Of a DNA stretch of 64,000 nucleotides, positions 47,710-56,656 are shown in pieces; the first letter of the stretch is position 1; the number at the start of each line of letters is the position of its first letter. The position numbers were made by a program, and so were the translations under genes. Below the pieces are notes generated by a model. It had not been told where the DNA came from, did not search any database, and worked only from the letters and a program-made list of their open reading frames with translations. Location of the stretch: IMG/VR virus record IMGVR_UViG_3300030419_006726, positions 1-64,000 of that record. One strand, 5' to 3'. Source of the DNA: a virus.

Positions 47710-48704
47710 TGATTGAGTATCCAAAATTGTTTATCGGACCAATGACGAAAAATGTTGTTGATGCAATTATTAAATTTTGCGATGCCGAAAAGGAGAATAT
47801 TGGCTTGATTCCTTCGCGTCGACAGGTGGAGTGCGATGGAGGATACGTCAATAATTGGACGACTCAACGCTTTGCAGATTATGTCAAGCAGAGGTCGACA
47901 TTAATATTGCAACGCGATCATGGCGGCATAGGACAGGGCGACTGTTCCGCTAGAGCATCTTTTACGTCTGACGCATCTAGTGGATTTGATTTAATTCATA
48001 TTGATCCATGGAAGGTGTTCACAAATGTTGAGTCCGCTGCAGCTGAAACAGTGGCGAATATGAGATTTATCAATAGCATCAATCCCAATTGCAGATTTGA
48101 GGTCGGCACCGAAGAGGCGATAAGAAAATATGAGGTTGACGAGTTGGAGCAGTTTCTTGAGATTCTAGCACACAAGGATCCTGCATTGTTTGATAAGATA
48201 ATTTTCGTTGTTATACAGTCCGGAACGGGAATTCAGGGTACACAAAATATTGGTACGTTTGACGAGCAAAGATGCGCAGATATGATTGCATTGTGTAACA
48301 GATATAACGTCTTAAGCAAAGAGCACAACGGCGATTATCTCACTTCAGAACAGCTTGTTAAAAGGTTTAATTTGGGACTATCGGCAATTAACATCGCACC
48401 AGAATTCGGCGTCCTTGAAACCAAGTGTATATTGGATGCGATTGAAACTAAAGAGCAGTTTGATACATTTTTTGATTTATGTTATCAGTCTAATCGCTGG
48501 CAAAAATGGTTGCCAGAAGATTTTGAATTAACAAATAAAAACAAACGTGATATAGTAATGGTTAGTGGTCATTATGTTTTCGCATGCAATCAGTTTATCG
48601 AACTTAAACAGCAACTGCAAGGCATCGACACCAGAATTCGTAACATAATATACCATAGATTGAAGGAGCTATCGTGCGCGATAAAGTCATCGCTTTTGAT
48701 TTAG
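47709..48704 (+). CDS. GatZ/KbaZ-like class II aldolase subunit or related barrel
   Basis: A 331-residue protein from GTG. IGLIPSRRQVECDGGYVNN and LILQRDHGGIGQG resemble the non-catalytic GatZ/KbaZ subunits of tagatose-bisphosphate aldolase (NQV-x-x-x-GGY, GGDH). No catalytic GatY partner is adjacent. It may be an aldolase-like enzyme forming or splitting a sugar precursor. Its end overlaps the HAD gene by 31 nt. Confidence 0.72.
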   Translation: MIEYPKLFIGPMTKNVVDAIIKFCDAEKENIGLIPSRRQVECDGGYVNNWTTQRFADYVKQRSTLILQRDHGGIGQGDCSARASFTSDASSGFDLIHIDPWKVFTNVESAAAETVANMRFINSINPNCRFEVGTEEAIRKYEVDELEQFLEILAHKDPALFDKIIFVVIQSGTGIQGTQNIGTFDEQRCADMIALCNRYNVLSKEHNGDYLTSEQLVKRFNLGLSAINIAPEFGVLETKCILDAIETKEQFDTFFDLCYQSNRWQKWLPEDFELTNKNKRDIVMVSGHYVFACNQFIELKQQLQGIDTRIRNIIYHRLKELSCAIKSSLLI

Positions 48705-49042
48705 ATGATGTGATTTGCTACAGAGACGAAGAAGAGGGAAAAATAAAGAAATATTTTTCTTGCAAGCCTTATTACGACATGATTGAGATTGTCAATCAAT
48801 GTCACGAACAGGGCGCCTACATAGTCATCTACACAGCCAGAGGAATGACATCTTTTGCTGGCAATCTTCATGATGTGTACGATAATTTATATCAACTTAC
48901 AAAAAATCAGCTAGATGATTGGGGCGTAAAATATCACAAACTTGCAATGGGCAAGCTTCACTATGATTTATTGATCGATGATAAGGCGGTAAGCTCATAT
49001 GACGTTGCAGGAATTGACTATATAAAGGAAAAGTTACAATGA
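48674..49042 (+). CDS. HAD-family phosphatase-like protein
   Basis: A 122-residue protein from GTG after AAGGAG. FDLDDVICY is the HAD motif I (Asp-x-Asp), YTARGM motif II and LLIDDKA motif IV. It is a short core without a cap domain. The WGVKYHKLAMGK block is shared with the protein at 55280, so the two are paralogues. Probably a sugar-phosphate phosphatase in the island. Confidence 0.86.
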   Translation: MRDKVIAFDLDDVICYRDEEEGKIKKYFSCKPYYDMIEIVNQCHEQGAYIVIYTARGMTSFAGNLHDVYDNLYQLTKNQLDDWGVKYHKLAMGKLHYDLLIDDKAVSSYDVAGIDYIKEKLQ

Positions 49043-50640
49043 AAAGAGAAGATTTTAGAGTTTTGATTATATATCCAAACTTGAGCATGATGCTGACGCC
49101 CTCTTATGCTATTGGGCTGTGGACCACGATTCTTAAAGAACAAAAATATGATGTAGATCTTTTTGATTGTACTCCCTATATGCCAACTTATGAATTTATT
49201 GGCAAACAGGACGAGGATGTTGTCGAAATTCAGAAGTCCATGGATGAATCAGCTAGCGCAACTCGTGCCAACAAATTTATGGCCAGTCGCAAGTATGATC
49301 CCATCAAATTGTTTGGTAGTCCAAAGACAGATCTTCTTGGTGATTTCACCGCAAAACTTGAAGAATTCAAGCCACATGTGGCGATCATATCAACGTTGGT
49401 TGAGGACACGTGGCCCCAAGCAAAGGATCTATTAAAAGCGCTTTCGAAATATCCAGAGATCAAATCAATCGTTGGTGGCGTTTTCCCAACTATGGCACCG
49501 GAAGAAGTGATCGCAGATCCCAATGTCAATTGCATTGCCGAAGGCGAGGGGGAGCACACTATACCTGAATTTTGTGAAGCTGTTCGAAATGGGATTGCTC
49601 CAGTCAATATTAGGGGCACGCGTGTTAAGGGTGAGGACGGAACCATCCGGACAAATTCTCCAAGAGCCTTGGTGGATGTCAATGATTTAATTCCAGACTT
49701 CTCTCTGTTTGACGAACGACGATTTTTAAGACCACTTGGTGCGAAAATCTGGAAAGCAATGCCGATTGAGACATACAGGGGTTGTCCGTATAAGTGTGCT
49801 TTTTGCAATTCTCCTACTCAGGTATTTCTTGCAAAGCAGAAGAATCAAGGTCGATACACCAGACGAAAGACCATGGACACTCTACGTCGAGAACTTGAGG
49901 CAATGGTTGAAAGGTATAATCCTAACTTTTTATATATCAATGATGATGCCTTCATGGCTCGACCTACCAGCGAGATCAAAGAGTTTGCAGAAATGTATAA
50001 GGACTTCAAAATGCCTTTCTGGTGCCAGACTAGGTTTGAGGATGTTAGCGAGGATAAAATTGGATGGCTTACTGAAGTCGGTCTTTATCGTATGTCTTTT
50101 GGACTGGAGCATGGAAACCAAGAGTTTCGTAGAAAAAAATTGTTTCGAAATATCACCAACAAATCTATGATAGAGAAGGCTAAAATACTCGGAGATTTTA
50201 AAGTCCCATATTCTATGAACATTATTATTGGTATGCCTTATGAAACGCGTGAGTTAATCTTTGACACCATCAATCTAGCCATAGACATAGAGACATTTGA
50301 TTCTCTTGCTGTTAATATTTTTGCCCCCTATCGCGGCACCGTGTTGCGCAAGAATGCTATTGACGAAGGTTGGCTAGATCCAACACTACAGTGTACTTCA
50401 TTCATCGAGAAATCTGTATTAAGAATGCCGAAACCATATCTGCAACCTGAAGAGATGTTAGGCCTGCAGAGAGTGTTTCCACTATACGTTACAATGCCGA
50501 AATCTTATTATCCGGATATTGAAAGGGCAGAAAAGTTCGATAGCGTGGGAAATGAAATATTCGAAAGATTATCAGAGAAGTATTATATTGATAAATATGG
50601 AACCAGTGAAGCTGATAGGATGCTTACCTATGCTGGCTAA
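49039..50640 (+). CDS. B12-binding-type radical SAM protein
   Basis: A 533-residue protein. The N-terminal cobalamin-binding-like domain (VLIIYPN, IVGGVFPTMAPEE) precedes the radical SAM core with C-x3-C-x2-C at 249/253/256 (GCPYKCAFCN) and the GE/Ile blocks (SFGLEHGNQEF, NIIIGMPYE). Many relatives methylate or rearrange unactivated carbons. Its substrate is unknown; placement in the glycan island suggests unusual sugar or lipid chemistry (inference). Confidence 0.88.
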   Translation: MKREDFRVLIIYPNLSMMLTPSYAIGLWTTILKEQKYDVDLFDCTPYMPTYEFIGKQDEDVVEIQKSMDESASATRANKFMASRKYDPIKLFGSPKTDLLGDFTAKLEEFKPHVAIISTLVEDTWPQAKDLLKALSKYPEIKSIVGGVFPTMAPEEVIADPNVNCIAEGEGEHTIPEFCEAVRNGIAPVNIRGTRVKGEDGTIRTNSPRALVDVNDLIPDFSLFDERRFLRPLGAKIWKAMPIETYRGCPYKCAFCNSPTQVFLAKQKNQGRYTRRKTMDTLRRELEAMVERYNPNFLYINDDAFMARPTSEIKEFAEMYKDFKMPFWCQTRFEDVSEDKIGWLTEVGLYRMSFGLEHGNQEFRRKKLFRNITNKSMIEKAKILGDFKVPYSMNIIIGMPYETRELIFDTINLAIDIETFDSLAVNIFAPYRGTVLRKNAIDEGWLDPTLQCTSFIEKSVLRMPKPYLQPEEMLGLQRVFPLYVTMPKSYYPDIERAEKFDSVGNEIFERLSEKYYIDKYGTSEADRMLTYAG

Positions 50641-50658
50641 TAAACAGGAGAGAATAAA

Positions 50659-51006
50659 ATGAATTTAGAAAATGTTGCTAGAGATTATTTTTCTGCCTTT
50701 GAAGGTAAAAAGTTGGATACGTTGTTCGACATGTTTCATGAAGATGTATCTCTTAAGGATTGGAATCTATCGGCCCAAGGTAGACGGTCTGTGTTGGTTG
50801 CGAATGCTGAAATATTTGACGCTATCGATAAAATAAGTGTAAATGTACAAAATCTATATTTATGTGGTATGACAGTTGTAGCAGAGCTTTTGATACTGGC
50901 CGATGATCAGGAGCCCTTGCCAGTTGTTGATATCATTAAATTCCATCCAGAATCTGTTGATGGCAATTTTAAGATCGAATCGATTGTCGCCTATAGGGGC
51001 AATTAA
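50659..51006 (+). CDS. SnoaL/NTF2-like protein
   Basis: A 115-residue protein after AGGAGA. The pattern ARDYFSAFEGKKLDTLFDMFHEDV and the later VVDIIKF and IESIVAYRG strands fit the NTF2/SnoaL alpha+beta barrel. Such folds act as ketosteroid-isomerase-like or cyclase enzymes, or bind ligands. The role here is unknown. Confidence 0.75.
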   Translation: MNLENVARDYFSAFEGKKLDTLFDMFHEDVSLKDWNLSAQGRRSVLVANAEIFDAIDKISVNVQNLYLCGMTVVAELLILADDQEPLPVVDIIKFHPESVDGNFKIESIVAYRGN

Positions 51007-51825
51007 ATGAAAACAGCAGTTTGCTTTAGTGGTCTTGTTGGAAGCACAAAAGGGAAAAGCCAAGAATTGATAGGCGATTTCAGTAAGTGTTTTGAAATTA
51101 GCTCCACTCTTTACAAGGAACACATCTTGGCCAAAAATGATGTAGATGTGTTTGTGCACTCTTGGTCAACGGGGGTCAAAGATCAGATCCTTGAAGCATA
51201 CGAGCCTAAAAAACACATCATTGAGAAGCAGAGAGTGTTTAATACTCCCAAGTATGACATCTTGAGAGAGACACCTGAAATTCGAAAACAAACCCACTAT
51301 AGTCTGTGGTACAGTCGCAAGATGGCAACACAACTTAAGTCAGAATACGAAAAAGAGCACGGTTTCAAATATGACTGTGTAATGTTGGCGCGATTTGATT
51401 TAGCGTGGCAAACCGATCTTATTTTTGAAGACCACGATCAACAGTATTTTTGGACCCAGAAATGGCCAAAGAAAATCTTAAATGGGCGAATGCTCAAAGA
51501 CTTAGACTATTGGAAGTTGCGTGAGCGCAATCTTGACTTTAAGACAAAGTGGTGGGGATACCCTCACAACAACGATGGTTTGCTGGGGATGTGGTTTTTC
51601 TCAAACTCAGATAATATTGATCAATTTGTGACCATGTATGATCGTTTGGACGAATATTCTTTGCCCAACAAGTGTCCGTTAGATGGATCTGGAAGGATGT
51701 CAGCTCACCAACAGTGCCTGTATCACTTGCAACAGTTGGGTATAGAAGATCGATTAAGATTTTGCGACAAAAACTGGCACGATGACTGCCCATCTGTAAG
51801 AAGAAAATATTACAAGGAAAAATAA
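51007..51825 (+). CDS. Putative glycosyltransferase
   Basis: A 272-residue protein starting directly after the previous stop. MKTAVCFSGLVGSTKGK resembles the opening of viral/bacterial glycosyltransferase-like proteins, with DVDVFVHSW, CVMLARFDLAW (R-x-D in a sugar-donor-like position) and NNDGLLGMWFFSN. No membrane segment. Substrate unknown. Confidence 0.66.
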   Translation: MKTAVCFSGLVGSTKGKSQELIGDFSKCFEISSTLYKEHILAKNDVDVFVHSWSTGVKDQILEAYEPKKHIIEKQRVFNTPKYDILRETPEIRKQTHYSLWYSRKMATQLKSEYEKEHGFKYDCVMLARFDLAWQTDLIFEDHDQQYFWTQKWPKKILNGRMLKDLDYWKLRERNLDFKTKWWGYPHNNDGLLGMWFFSNSDNIDQFVTMYDRLDEYSLPNKCPLDGSGRMSAHQQCLYHLQQLGIEDRLRFCDKNWHDDCPSVRRKYYKEK

Positions 51826-51826
51826 C

Positions 51827-52741
51827 ATGAAAAAATATGCGATTTGTATACCAAGTTCTGATGATTTTGCACTGCCCACGGCTGTGTTGATTTATTCATT
51901 AGAGAAAAACTTTAAAGCTTATGAGGATTGTGATATCATTGTTCCATACAACACTTTAACTGAAGTTGGTATGAGTATAATTCGCAAAGCTGCACCAAAC
52001 GTTATTTTTAAAAAACCGAAGGATTCTTCATTTTATGAGATCATTCCTGGCACATTTTATGGTAAAGATAACTATGATGTATATTTGTCATTTGAGGCTT
52101 TTTCTCAAGAGGGTTATGAAAAAACTATTTACATGGATGCTGATATGTTGTGCATTAAAGATTTTTCGGATGCCCTTAAATATCCTCACGATGTTACATG
52201 GAGAAATCCAAATCTTGGAATTCTTATAGCAGACAAAAAGTGTGTGCCCTCTGCGTATTACAAATTAATTGATTTAGTAAAAAGAGATAGTAAAATTAGA
52301 AATGATTCCGGAGGTGACCAAAAGGCCGTAAGACATATGTATGGAAGAGAGTCTAAAAAAGTTAAGTTTATTTCAGAGTTGTATAATTTTCAATCTTGGG
52401 GTGGCGGTGGAAAAGGAAGTAATAAAAATTTCTTAAAGTACAAGGACCAGATAAAAGTCATTCACTATTCTGGATCCAGAAAGCCATGGGGTAATGTGTG
52501 GGATGGCACGCGTTATGATAAAAATAGTATAAAATATCCTTATCTAATGTTTCATTGCGAGGCAGTTAAGATTTGGCATGAATATTATGAAGATTTTAAA
52601 AACTACCGAATAGGCGAAACCTTAAGTCCTTTTGAAAAGTATGAAATTCAAAACAATGTATTTCTCAAAGACACCCCTGGCAGTGTTGACGGTTTATCGA
52701 AAATAGAAGAACAGTATCTTTGCAAAAGAGGGGACAAATAG
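51827..52741 (+). CDS. GT8-like glycosyltransferase
   Basis: A 304-residue protein. It starts KKYAICIPSSDDFALP; the DxD metal site is MDADMLC (about residues 103-109), and IHYSGSRKPW is the typical GT8 C-terminal His block. GT8 enzymes are retaining galactosyl/glucosyltransferases such as those of LPS cores. It overlaps the following SDR gene by 1 nt. Confidence 0.85.
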   Translation: MKKYAICIPSSDDFALPTAVLIYSLEKNFKAYEDCDIIVPYNTLTEVGMSIIRKAAPNVIFKKPKDSSFYEIIPGTFYGKDNYDVYLSFEAFSQEGYEKTIYMDADMLCIKDFSDALKYPHDVTWRNPNLGILIADKKCVPSAYYKLIDLVKRDSKIRNDSGGDQKAVRHMYGRESKKVKFISELYNFQSWGGGGKGSNKNFLKYKDQIKVIHYSGSRKPWGNVWDGTRYDKNSIKYPYLMFHCEAVKIWHEYYEDFKNYRIGETLSPFEKYEIQNNVFLKDTPGSVDGLSKIEEQYLCKRGDK

Positions 52742-53736
52742 TGAAGGTATTTGTTGCTGGCGGCGCCGGATATATCGGAACCAGATTGTCTAATGATCTT
52801 TGCGCATCCGGTCACGATGTCACTGTGCTGGATAGGTTTTGGTTTGGAAATCACCTAGACCATAGAATAAAACAAATCTGCACTGGCGTGCTTAAGATCA
52901 AAGATGATGCTTTAATTGGCTATGATGCTGTAGTTTTTCTAGCTGGTCTATCGAATGATCCAATGGCAGATTTTGATCCTGCCGGCAATTTTATTGAAAA
53001 CGGCGCGGCTCCTGCATATTTGGCATATGTTGCCAAAAAATGCGGCGTTCCAAGATATGTTTACGCAAGTTCTTGCAGCGTATATGGATTTACCGATAAT
53101 GAAGAAATGGATGAAAATTCAGAACCCAGCCCACAATATCCATATGGCATTGCAAAACTTCAAGCAGAAAAAGCTATTATGATGCTTGAGGACGAGAGCT
53201 TCAGGCCCATATCGATAAGAAAGGGAACTGTAGGTGGTTGGTCGCCAAGAATGAGGTATGATCTTGTAGTAAATACAATGACAAAATACGCTCTTACAGA
53301 GGGTAGGATTACTGTTAATAATCCAACCTTGTGGCGGCCACTAGTTGATATCCGCGATGTTGTACAGGCATATAAATTGTCGATAGAGGCCGATCTAAAT
53401 ACAGCTGGAATATTCAACATTTCTTATGAAAACTATACCATCAAGAGAATCGCCACCGAGATAAAGGACGCTTTGTTGCAATTTGGACACTCGACAGATA
53501 TATTGATCAACAACGTTGCAGATATTAGAAACTATAAAGCGACAAACCAGAGAGCAAAAGATCTCTTGGGCTTTGATCCAAAGTACACCGTAGCAGACTC
53601 TGTGGCTGAAATAATGAATAATATTACTAAAGTACATGGGTCATATGATTTCTCTGATGATTCTTACTATAACATAGCAACATATAAAAAGTTTTTTAGC
53701 TTGGAGCAGGACAATGACCATTCAAGAATACTATGA
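52741..53736 (+). CDS. NAD-dependent epimerase/dehydratase (extended SDR)
   Basis: A 331-residue protein from GTG. GGAGYIGTRL (Gly-x-x-Gly-x-x-Gly at about 7-13) binds NAD; YASSCSVYG and YPYGIAK (Tyr-x-x-x-Lys) form the catalytic site. Family members are nucleotide-sugar 4-epimerases or 4,6-dehydratases. It likely prepares a sugar donor for this island, possibly the precursor used by the DegT and FdtA homologues downstream. It overlaps the next gene by 23 nt. Confidence 0.9.
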   Translation: MKVFVAGGAGYIGTRLSNDLCASGHDVTVLDRFWFGNHLDHRIKQICTGVLKIKDDALIGYDAVVFLAGLSNDPMADFDPAGNFIENGAAPAYLAYVAKKCGVPRYVYASSCSVYGFTDNEEMDENSEPSPQYPYGIAKLQAEKAIMMLEDESFRPISIRKGTVGGWSPRMRYDLVVNTMTKYALTEGRITVNNPTLWRPLVDIRDVVQAYKLSIEADLNTAGIFNISYENYTIKRIATEIKDALLQFGHSTDILINNVADIRNYKATNQRAKDLLGFDPKYTVADSVAEIMNNITKVHGSYDFSDDSYYNIATYKKFFSLEQDNDHSRIL

Positions 53737-54007
53737 ACATTATTTGACACTACATCAGAATAAGTGGTGTAGGCGCCTACATGCGTTGGGTCAAATTGCA
53801 ACCGTTGGGTATGTTATTGCAATTGTATCTGCACAACTATGGTGGCTGTTATTGGCCGCACCATTTGTAGTTTATCCATTTGCTTGGAGTGGTCACTTCT
53901 TTTTTGAAAAAAATAAGCCCGCCGCATGGTTTAATCCAGTTAAAGCAAAGATTTGCGACTGGATCATGTGTCGCGACATGATTATGGGAAGATTGAATAA
54001 TGATTAA
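53714..54007 (+). CDS. DUF962/Mpo1-like membrane protein
   Basis: A 97-residue protein. The family signature is clear: YYEHYLTLHQNKWCRRLH, two membrane segments (IATVGYVIAIVSAQLWW and LLLAAPFVVYPFAW) and SGHFFFEKNKPAAWF with conserved His residues. Mpo1 in yeast is an iron-dependent 2-hydroxy fatty-acid dioxygenase. In a phage it may act on lipid carried with the glycan, but this is speculative. Overlaps both neighbours. Confidence 0.85.
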   Translation: MTIQEYYEHYLTLHQNKWCRRLHALGQIATVGYVIAIVSAQLWWLLLAAPFVVYPFAWSGHFFFEKNKPAAWFNPVKAKICDWIMCRDMIMGRLNND

Positions 54008-54932
54008 TTTAATGCATGTTAACGATTATATTATTGACACAAGACAATTTCGACCCTTGTTGAATGATAAAATAGTTGAACAGTTGGAACAAAGAGTCGC
54101 CGAGTTTGTTGGAGCGAAATACGCCTGCTCCCTACACAGCGCAACGTTTGCTATTTTCTTGTGCTTAAACGAATTAGAAAAGCAAACAATCACAGTTCCA
54201 AGCATCATACCCCCGGTTGTTCCAAATGCGATCCTAACTTCTGGTCAAGATTTAAATTTTAACGATAATATTGCCTGGGTGGGTCATTCATATATCCTGC
54301 ATGATTTTGGAGATTATAAAATTATCGACTCCGCACAGCAGCTATCTAAGAATCAATTTGCCGATCAAGCAAATGATGAAGACCTGATGATCTTTAGCTT
54401 TTATCCAACGAAGCCAGTTGGAAGCAGTGATGGCGGAATGATTGTTTCAAACGACAGGGATAAGATCAATAGATTCAAAATGATGTCTCGCTATGGAACA
54501 TCATTTGAGAATAACAGCTGGGAGCGCAAGATAGCCGTCCCTGGTTGGAAACTATATATGAATTCTATCCAGGCATATATTGCGAATGAAAATATGAACC
54601 TGTTGGAAGAGAAGACAGAAAAGTATTCTGAAATTTGTCAACAATATAACCATGCATTCGGATTAGAAAATACAAGCAAACACCTGTACAGGATCAACGT
54701 CACCAGCAATGATCAGTTTGTACACGATATGAAAGAGAGGGGAATTCAATGCGGCGTACATTATCGTGCCGCACACATGATGGATTGTTACGGGCTTAAG
54801 CAACTTAGTCTGCCTAGTTCTGAGTATGAATCTAGCAGCACTGTTAGCATCCCATATCATGAAAAATTAACAAAAGAACAGATTGAGTATATTATTAAGG
54901 AGGTTAAACCACATGTTATCTCATCACATTGA
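54000..54932 (+). CDS. DegT/DnrJ/EryC1-type PLP aminotransferase
   Basis: A 310-residue protein. FVGAKYACSLHSATFAIFL, VPSIIPPVV and FSFYPTKPVGSSDGGMI define the family, with the PLP lysine in PTK at about 138. It is shorter than typical members (about 370). With FdtA next door, it fits 3-keto-sugar amination to a 3-amino-3,6-dideoxyhexose (FdtB/QdtB-type). The start ATG overlaps the previous gene. Confidence 0.85.
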   Translation: MINLMHVNDYIIDTRQFRPLLNDKIVEQLEQRVAEFVGAKYACSLHSATFAIFLCLNELEKQTITVPSIIPPVVPNAILTSGQDLNFNDNIAWVGHSYILHDFGDYKIIDSAQQLSKNQFADQANDEDLMIFSFYPTKPVGSSDGGMIVSNDRDKINRFKMMSRYGTSFENNSWERKIAVPGWKLYMNSIQAYIANENMNLLEEKTEKYSEICQQYNHAFGLENTSKHLYRINVTSNDQFVHDMKERGIQCGVHYRAAHMMDCYGLKQLSLPSSEYESSSTVSIPYHEKLTKEQIEYIIKEVKPHVISSH

Positions 54933-55278
54933 AGAAAGAGGAACGCTTAGCTATATGGAGCTAAGCGATTTAGGCTTTGAGCCAAAGAGGATGTACTATA
55001 TCACAGGAGTGCCACAAGGAGAGGTTCGTGGCAATCACGGACACAGGACAGACTTACAGTACCTAATTTGCGTAAAAGGGCAAATCCGCGTCACATTAAC
55101 TTCGAAGAATGAAGTGGAAACGACAATGCTAGATGCCGGCGATATGGTATTTATGGACAAGATGGTTTGGGGCGAGCAAGAATACATGACAGGTGAAGAC
55201 ATCCTGCTTGTATTGTGCTCTACTAGCTATGACAAGAGCGACTACATTACAGATATAAATGAGATTTTAGAGGCATAA
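54913..55278 (+). CDS. FdtA-like dTDP-sugar 3,4-ketoisomerase (cupin)
   Basis: A 121-residue protein after AAGGAGG; the upstream start is in the aminotransferase gene. RGTLSYMEL, YYITGVPQGEVRGNHGHRTDLQYLIC and LLVLCSTSYDKSDYI match FdtA/QdtA. These isomerases convert dTDP-4-keto-6-deoxyglucose to the 3-keto isomer, which a DegT aminotransferase then aminates. The coupled gene order supports this pathway. Confidence 0.9.
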   Translation: MLSHHIEERGTLSYMELSDLGFEPKRMYYITGVPQGEVRGNHGHRTDLQYLICVKGQIRVTLTSKNEVETTMLDAGDMVFMDKMVWGEQEYMTGEDILLVLCSTSYDKSDYITDINEILEA

Positions 55279-55279
55279 A

Positions 55280-55615
55280 ATGATAATTTACGTTGATGTC
55301 GATGAGACAATTTGTATAACGCCGGATGATAGAAATTACGCCATGGCCGATCCAATACTAGAAAACATTGAAAAGATCAACGCATTGTATGAGGCCGACC
55401 ACACGATCATTTATTGGACAGCTCGTGGTTCCGGTAGCGGGATTGATTGGCGAGAAATTACTGAAGATCAGTTTGCACTTTGGGGGGTTAAACACCATGA
55501 GTTAAAATTTGGAAAACCAGTGTATGATCTTTTTATTGACGACAAGAATTACAACACCGACATCTTTTTTAAAGCATCGACAGAGCAATTGGTTGAGGCG
55601 CTTGAAGAAGAATGA
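55280..55615 (+). CDS. HAD-family phosphatase-like protein
   Basis: A 111-residue protein with MIIYVDVDETIC (motif I), YWTARGSGSG (motif II) and LFIDDKNYN (motif IV). It shares the WGVKHHELKFGKPVYDLFIDD block with the 48674 protein. A capless small HAD phosphatase of glycan gene clusters; probable sugar-phosphate substrate. It overlaps the next gene by 4 nt. Confidence 0.85.
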   Translation: MIIYVDVDETICITPDDRNYAMADPILENIEKINALYEADHTIIYWTARGSGSGIDWREITEDQFALWGVKHHELKFGKPVYDLFIDDKNYNTDIFFKASTEQLVEALEEE

Positions 55616-56421
55616 TAATTACTGATAATCATATCTTTGTTCATGTTCCAAAAACTGGTGGAAAATCAGTTACGGAATTTATTGATCAGAACAAGGCGTG
55701 TTTATCATCGCGACAAGGCAACTACATTATAAAAATCAGAGAGCCGGAAGAGGGCACCCCTGATAAGCCTTTTGTACCGTTGAGTGCATTGGACTATTGC
55801 TCTCATATACCGATCCGCTGGGTCAATAGATATGACATGGAGCACAGTTTTAAGGTAAAATTCTGCACAATCAGAAATCCATGGGACTGGTACATTTCAT
55901 ATTATTTTTATTCAAAAGTTTATGAAAGAGAATATTGGCAACAAATTTTGGATAAAGAGTCAGTAGGCAACTTTAACCAATGGGTTCAAAAGATGTTGAA
56001 TCACGAATATCTCAATGTTGAGTATAACGATTGGGAGTGCGAAAATTATCCTTTATTGCGAAGATTTCGACATATGGAAAAATTTGACATCGGACTTTGT
56101 ACACAAATGTTTTTAGACTACTGTCTTGTTTTGGATTTGGGCGACATTGAAAAAGAACAATTTAATGCAGATTTGATCGAATCTAGGCTAGGCATCAACA
56201 AAGTGTGTAAGCTAGAGACACTAGAAAACGATCTATTACGCATATTTAAAGAAAGTAAAATACAGTTGCGAAATGAGAGTATTCCACACATACAAAACAA
56301 AAAGCGACCGTATCCTTTTAATTTTTTAAAATCTCGTTATGATTTTTACGAGGAAGAAACAAAAAATCTAATTTATGAAAAAGACAAATTGTTTGTCGAA
56401 AAATATGGATATCAATTTTAA
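55612..56421 (+). CDS. PAPS-dependent sulfotransferase-like protein
   Basis: A 269-residue protein. FVHVPKTGGKSVTEF (Lys14 to Ser19) is the 5'-phosphosulfate loop and CTIRNPWDWYIS the 3'-phosphate-binding motif of carbohydrate sulfotransferases. It would add sulfate to a glycan hydroxyl using PAPS. It ends the island. A host source of PAPS is assumed, as no PAPS synthase is seen. Confidence 0.84.
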   Translation: MIITDNHIFVHVPKTGGKSVTEFIDQNKACLSSRQGNYIIKIREPEEGTPDKPFVPLSALDYCSHIPIRWVNRYDMEHSFKVKFCTIRNPWDWYISYYFYSKVYEREYWQQILDKESVGNFNQWVQKMLNHEYLNVEYNDWECENYPLLRRFRHMEKFDIGLCTQMFLDYCLVLDLGDIEKEQFNADLIESRLGINKVCKLETLENDLLRIFKESKIQLRNESIPHIQNKKRPYPFNFLKSRYDFYEEETKNLIYEKDKLFVEKYGYQF

Positions 56422-56432
56422 AGGAGTAAGAG

Positions 56433-56654
56433 ATGACATCTATGACATTATCAAATCAAGCACTTGGAGCCATCATGATGGCACTTCAAAAGTCACTAAT
56501 GGAGCAGTCGGATATCGTCCCGGTTTTACAAGGGTTCGAATTCGTTGACACGACTGAGGGCTTAACGGTGCAAAATCCACCGGCATTTCAGGTGAAGAAT
56601 GCTGAATTTAATAAGCAGAAAGAAGAAGGTACCCTTACGTCCGACGAGGAGTAA
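56433..56654 (+). CDS. Hypothetical small protein
   Basis: A 73-residue protein after AAAGGAG, hydrophilic with an N-terminal helix (LSNQALGAIMMALQKSLMEQ) and an acidic end. It begins the return to phage core genes; no family is recognised. Confidence 0.62.
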   Translation: MTSMTLSNQALGAIMMALQKSLMEQSDIVPVLQGFEFVDTTEGLTVQNPPAFQVKNAEFNKQKEEGTLTSDEE

Positions 56655-56656
56655 AG

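Noticed and set aside
54883-54912. Longer start for the FdtA-like gene
   Set aside because: It lies inside the aminotransferase gene; AAGGAGG sits just before the ATG at 54913 and the shorter protein fits the family.
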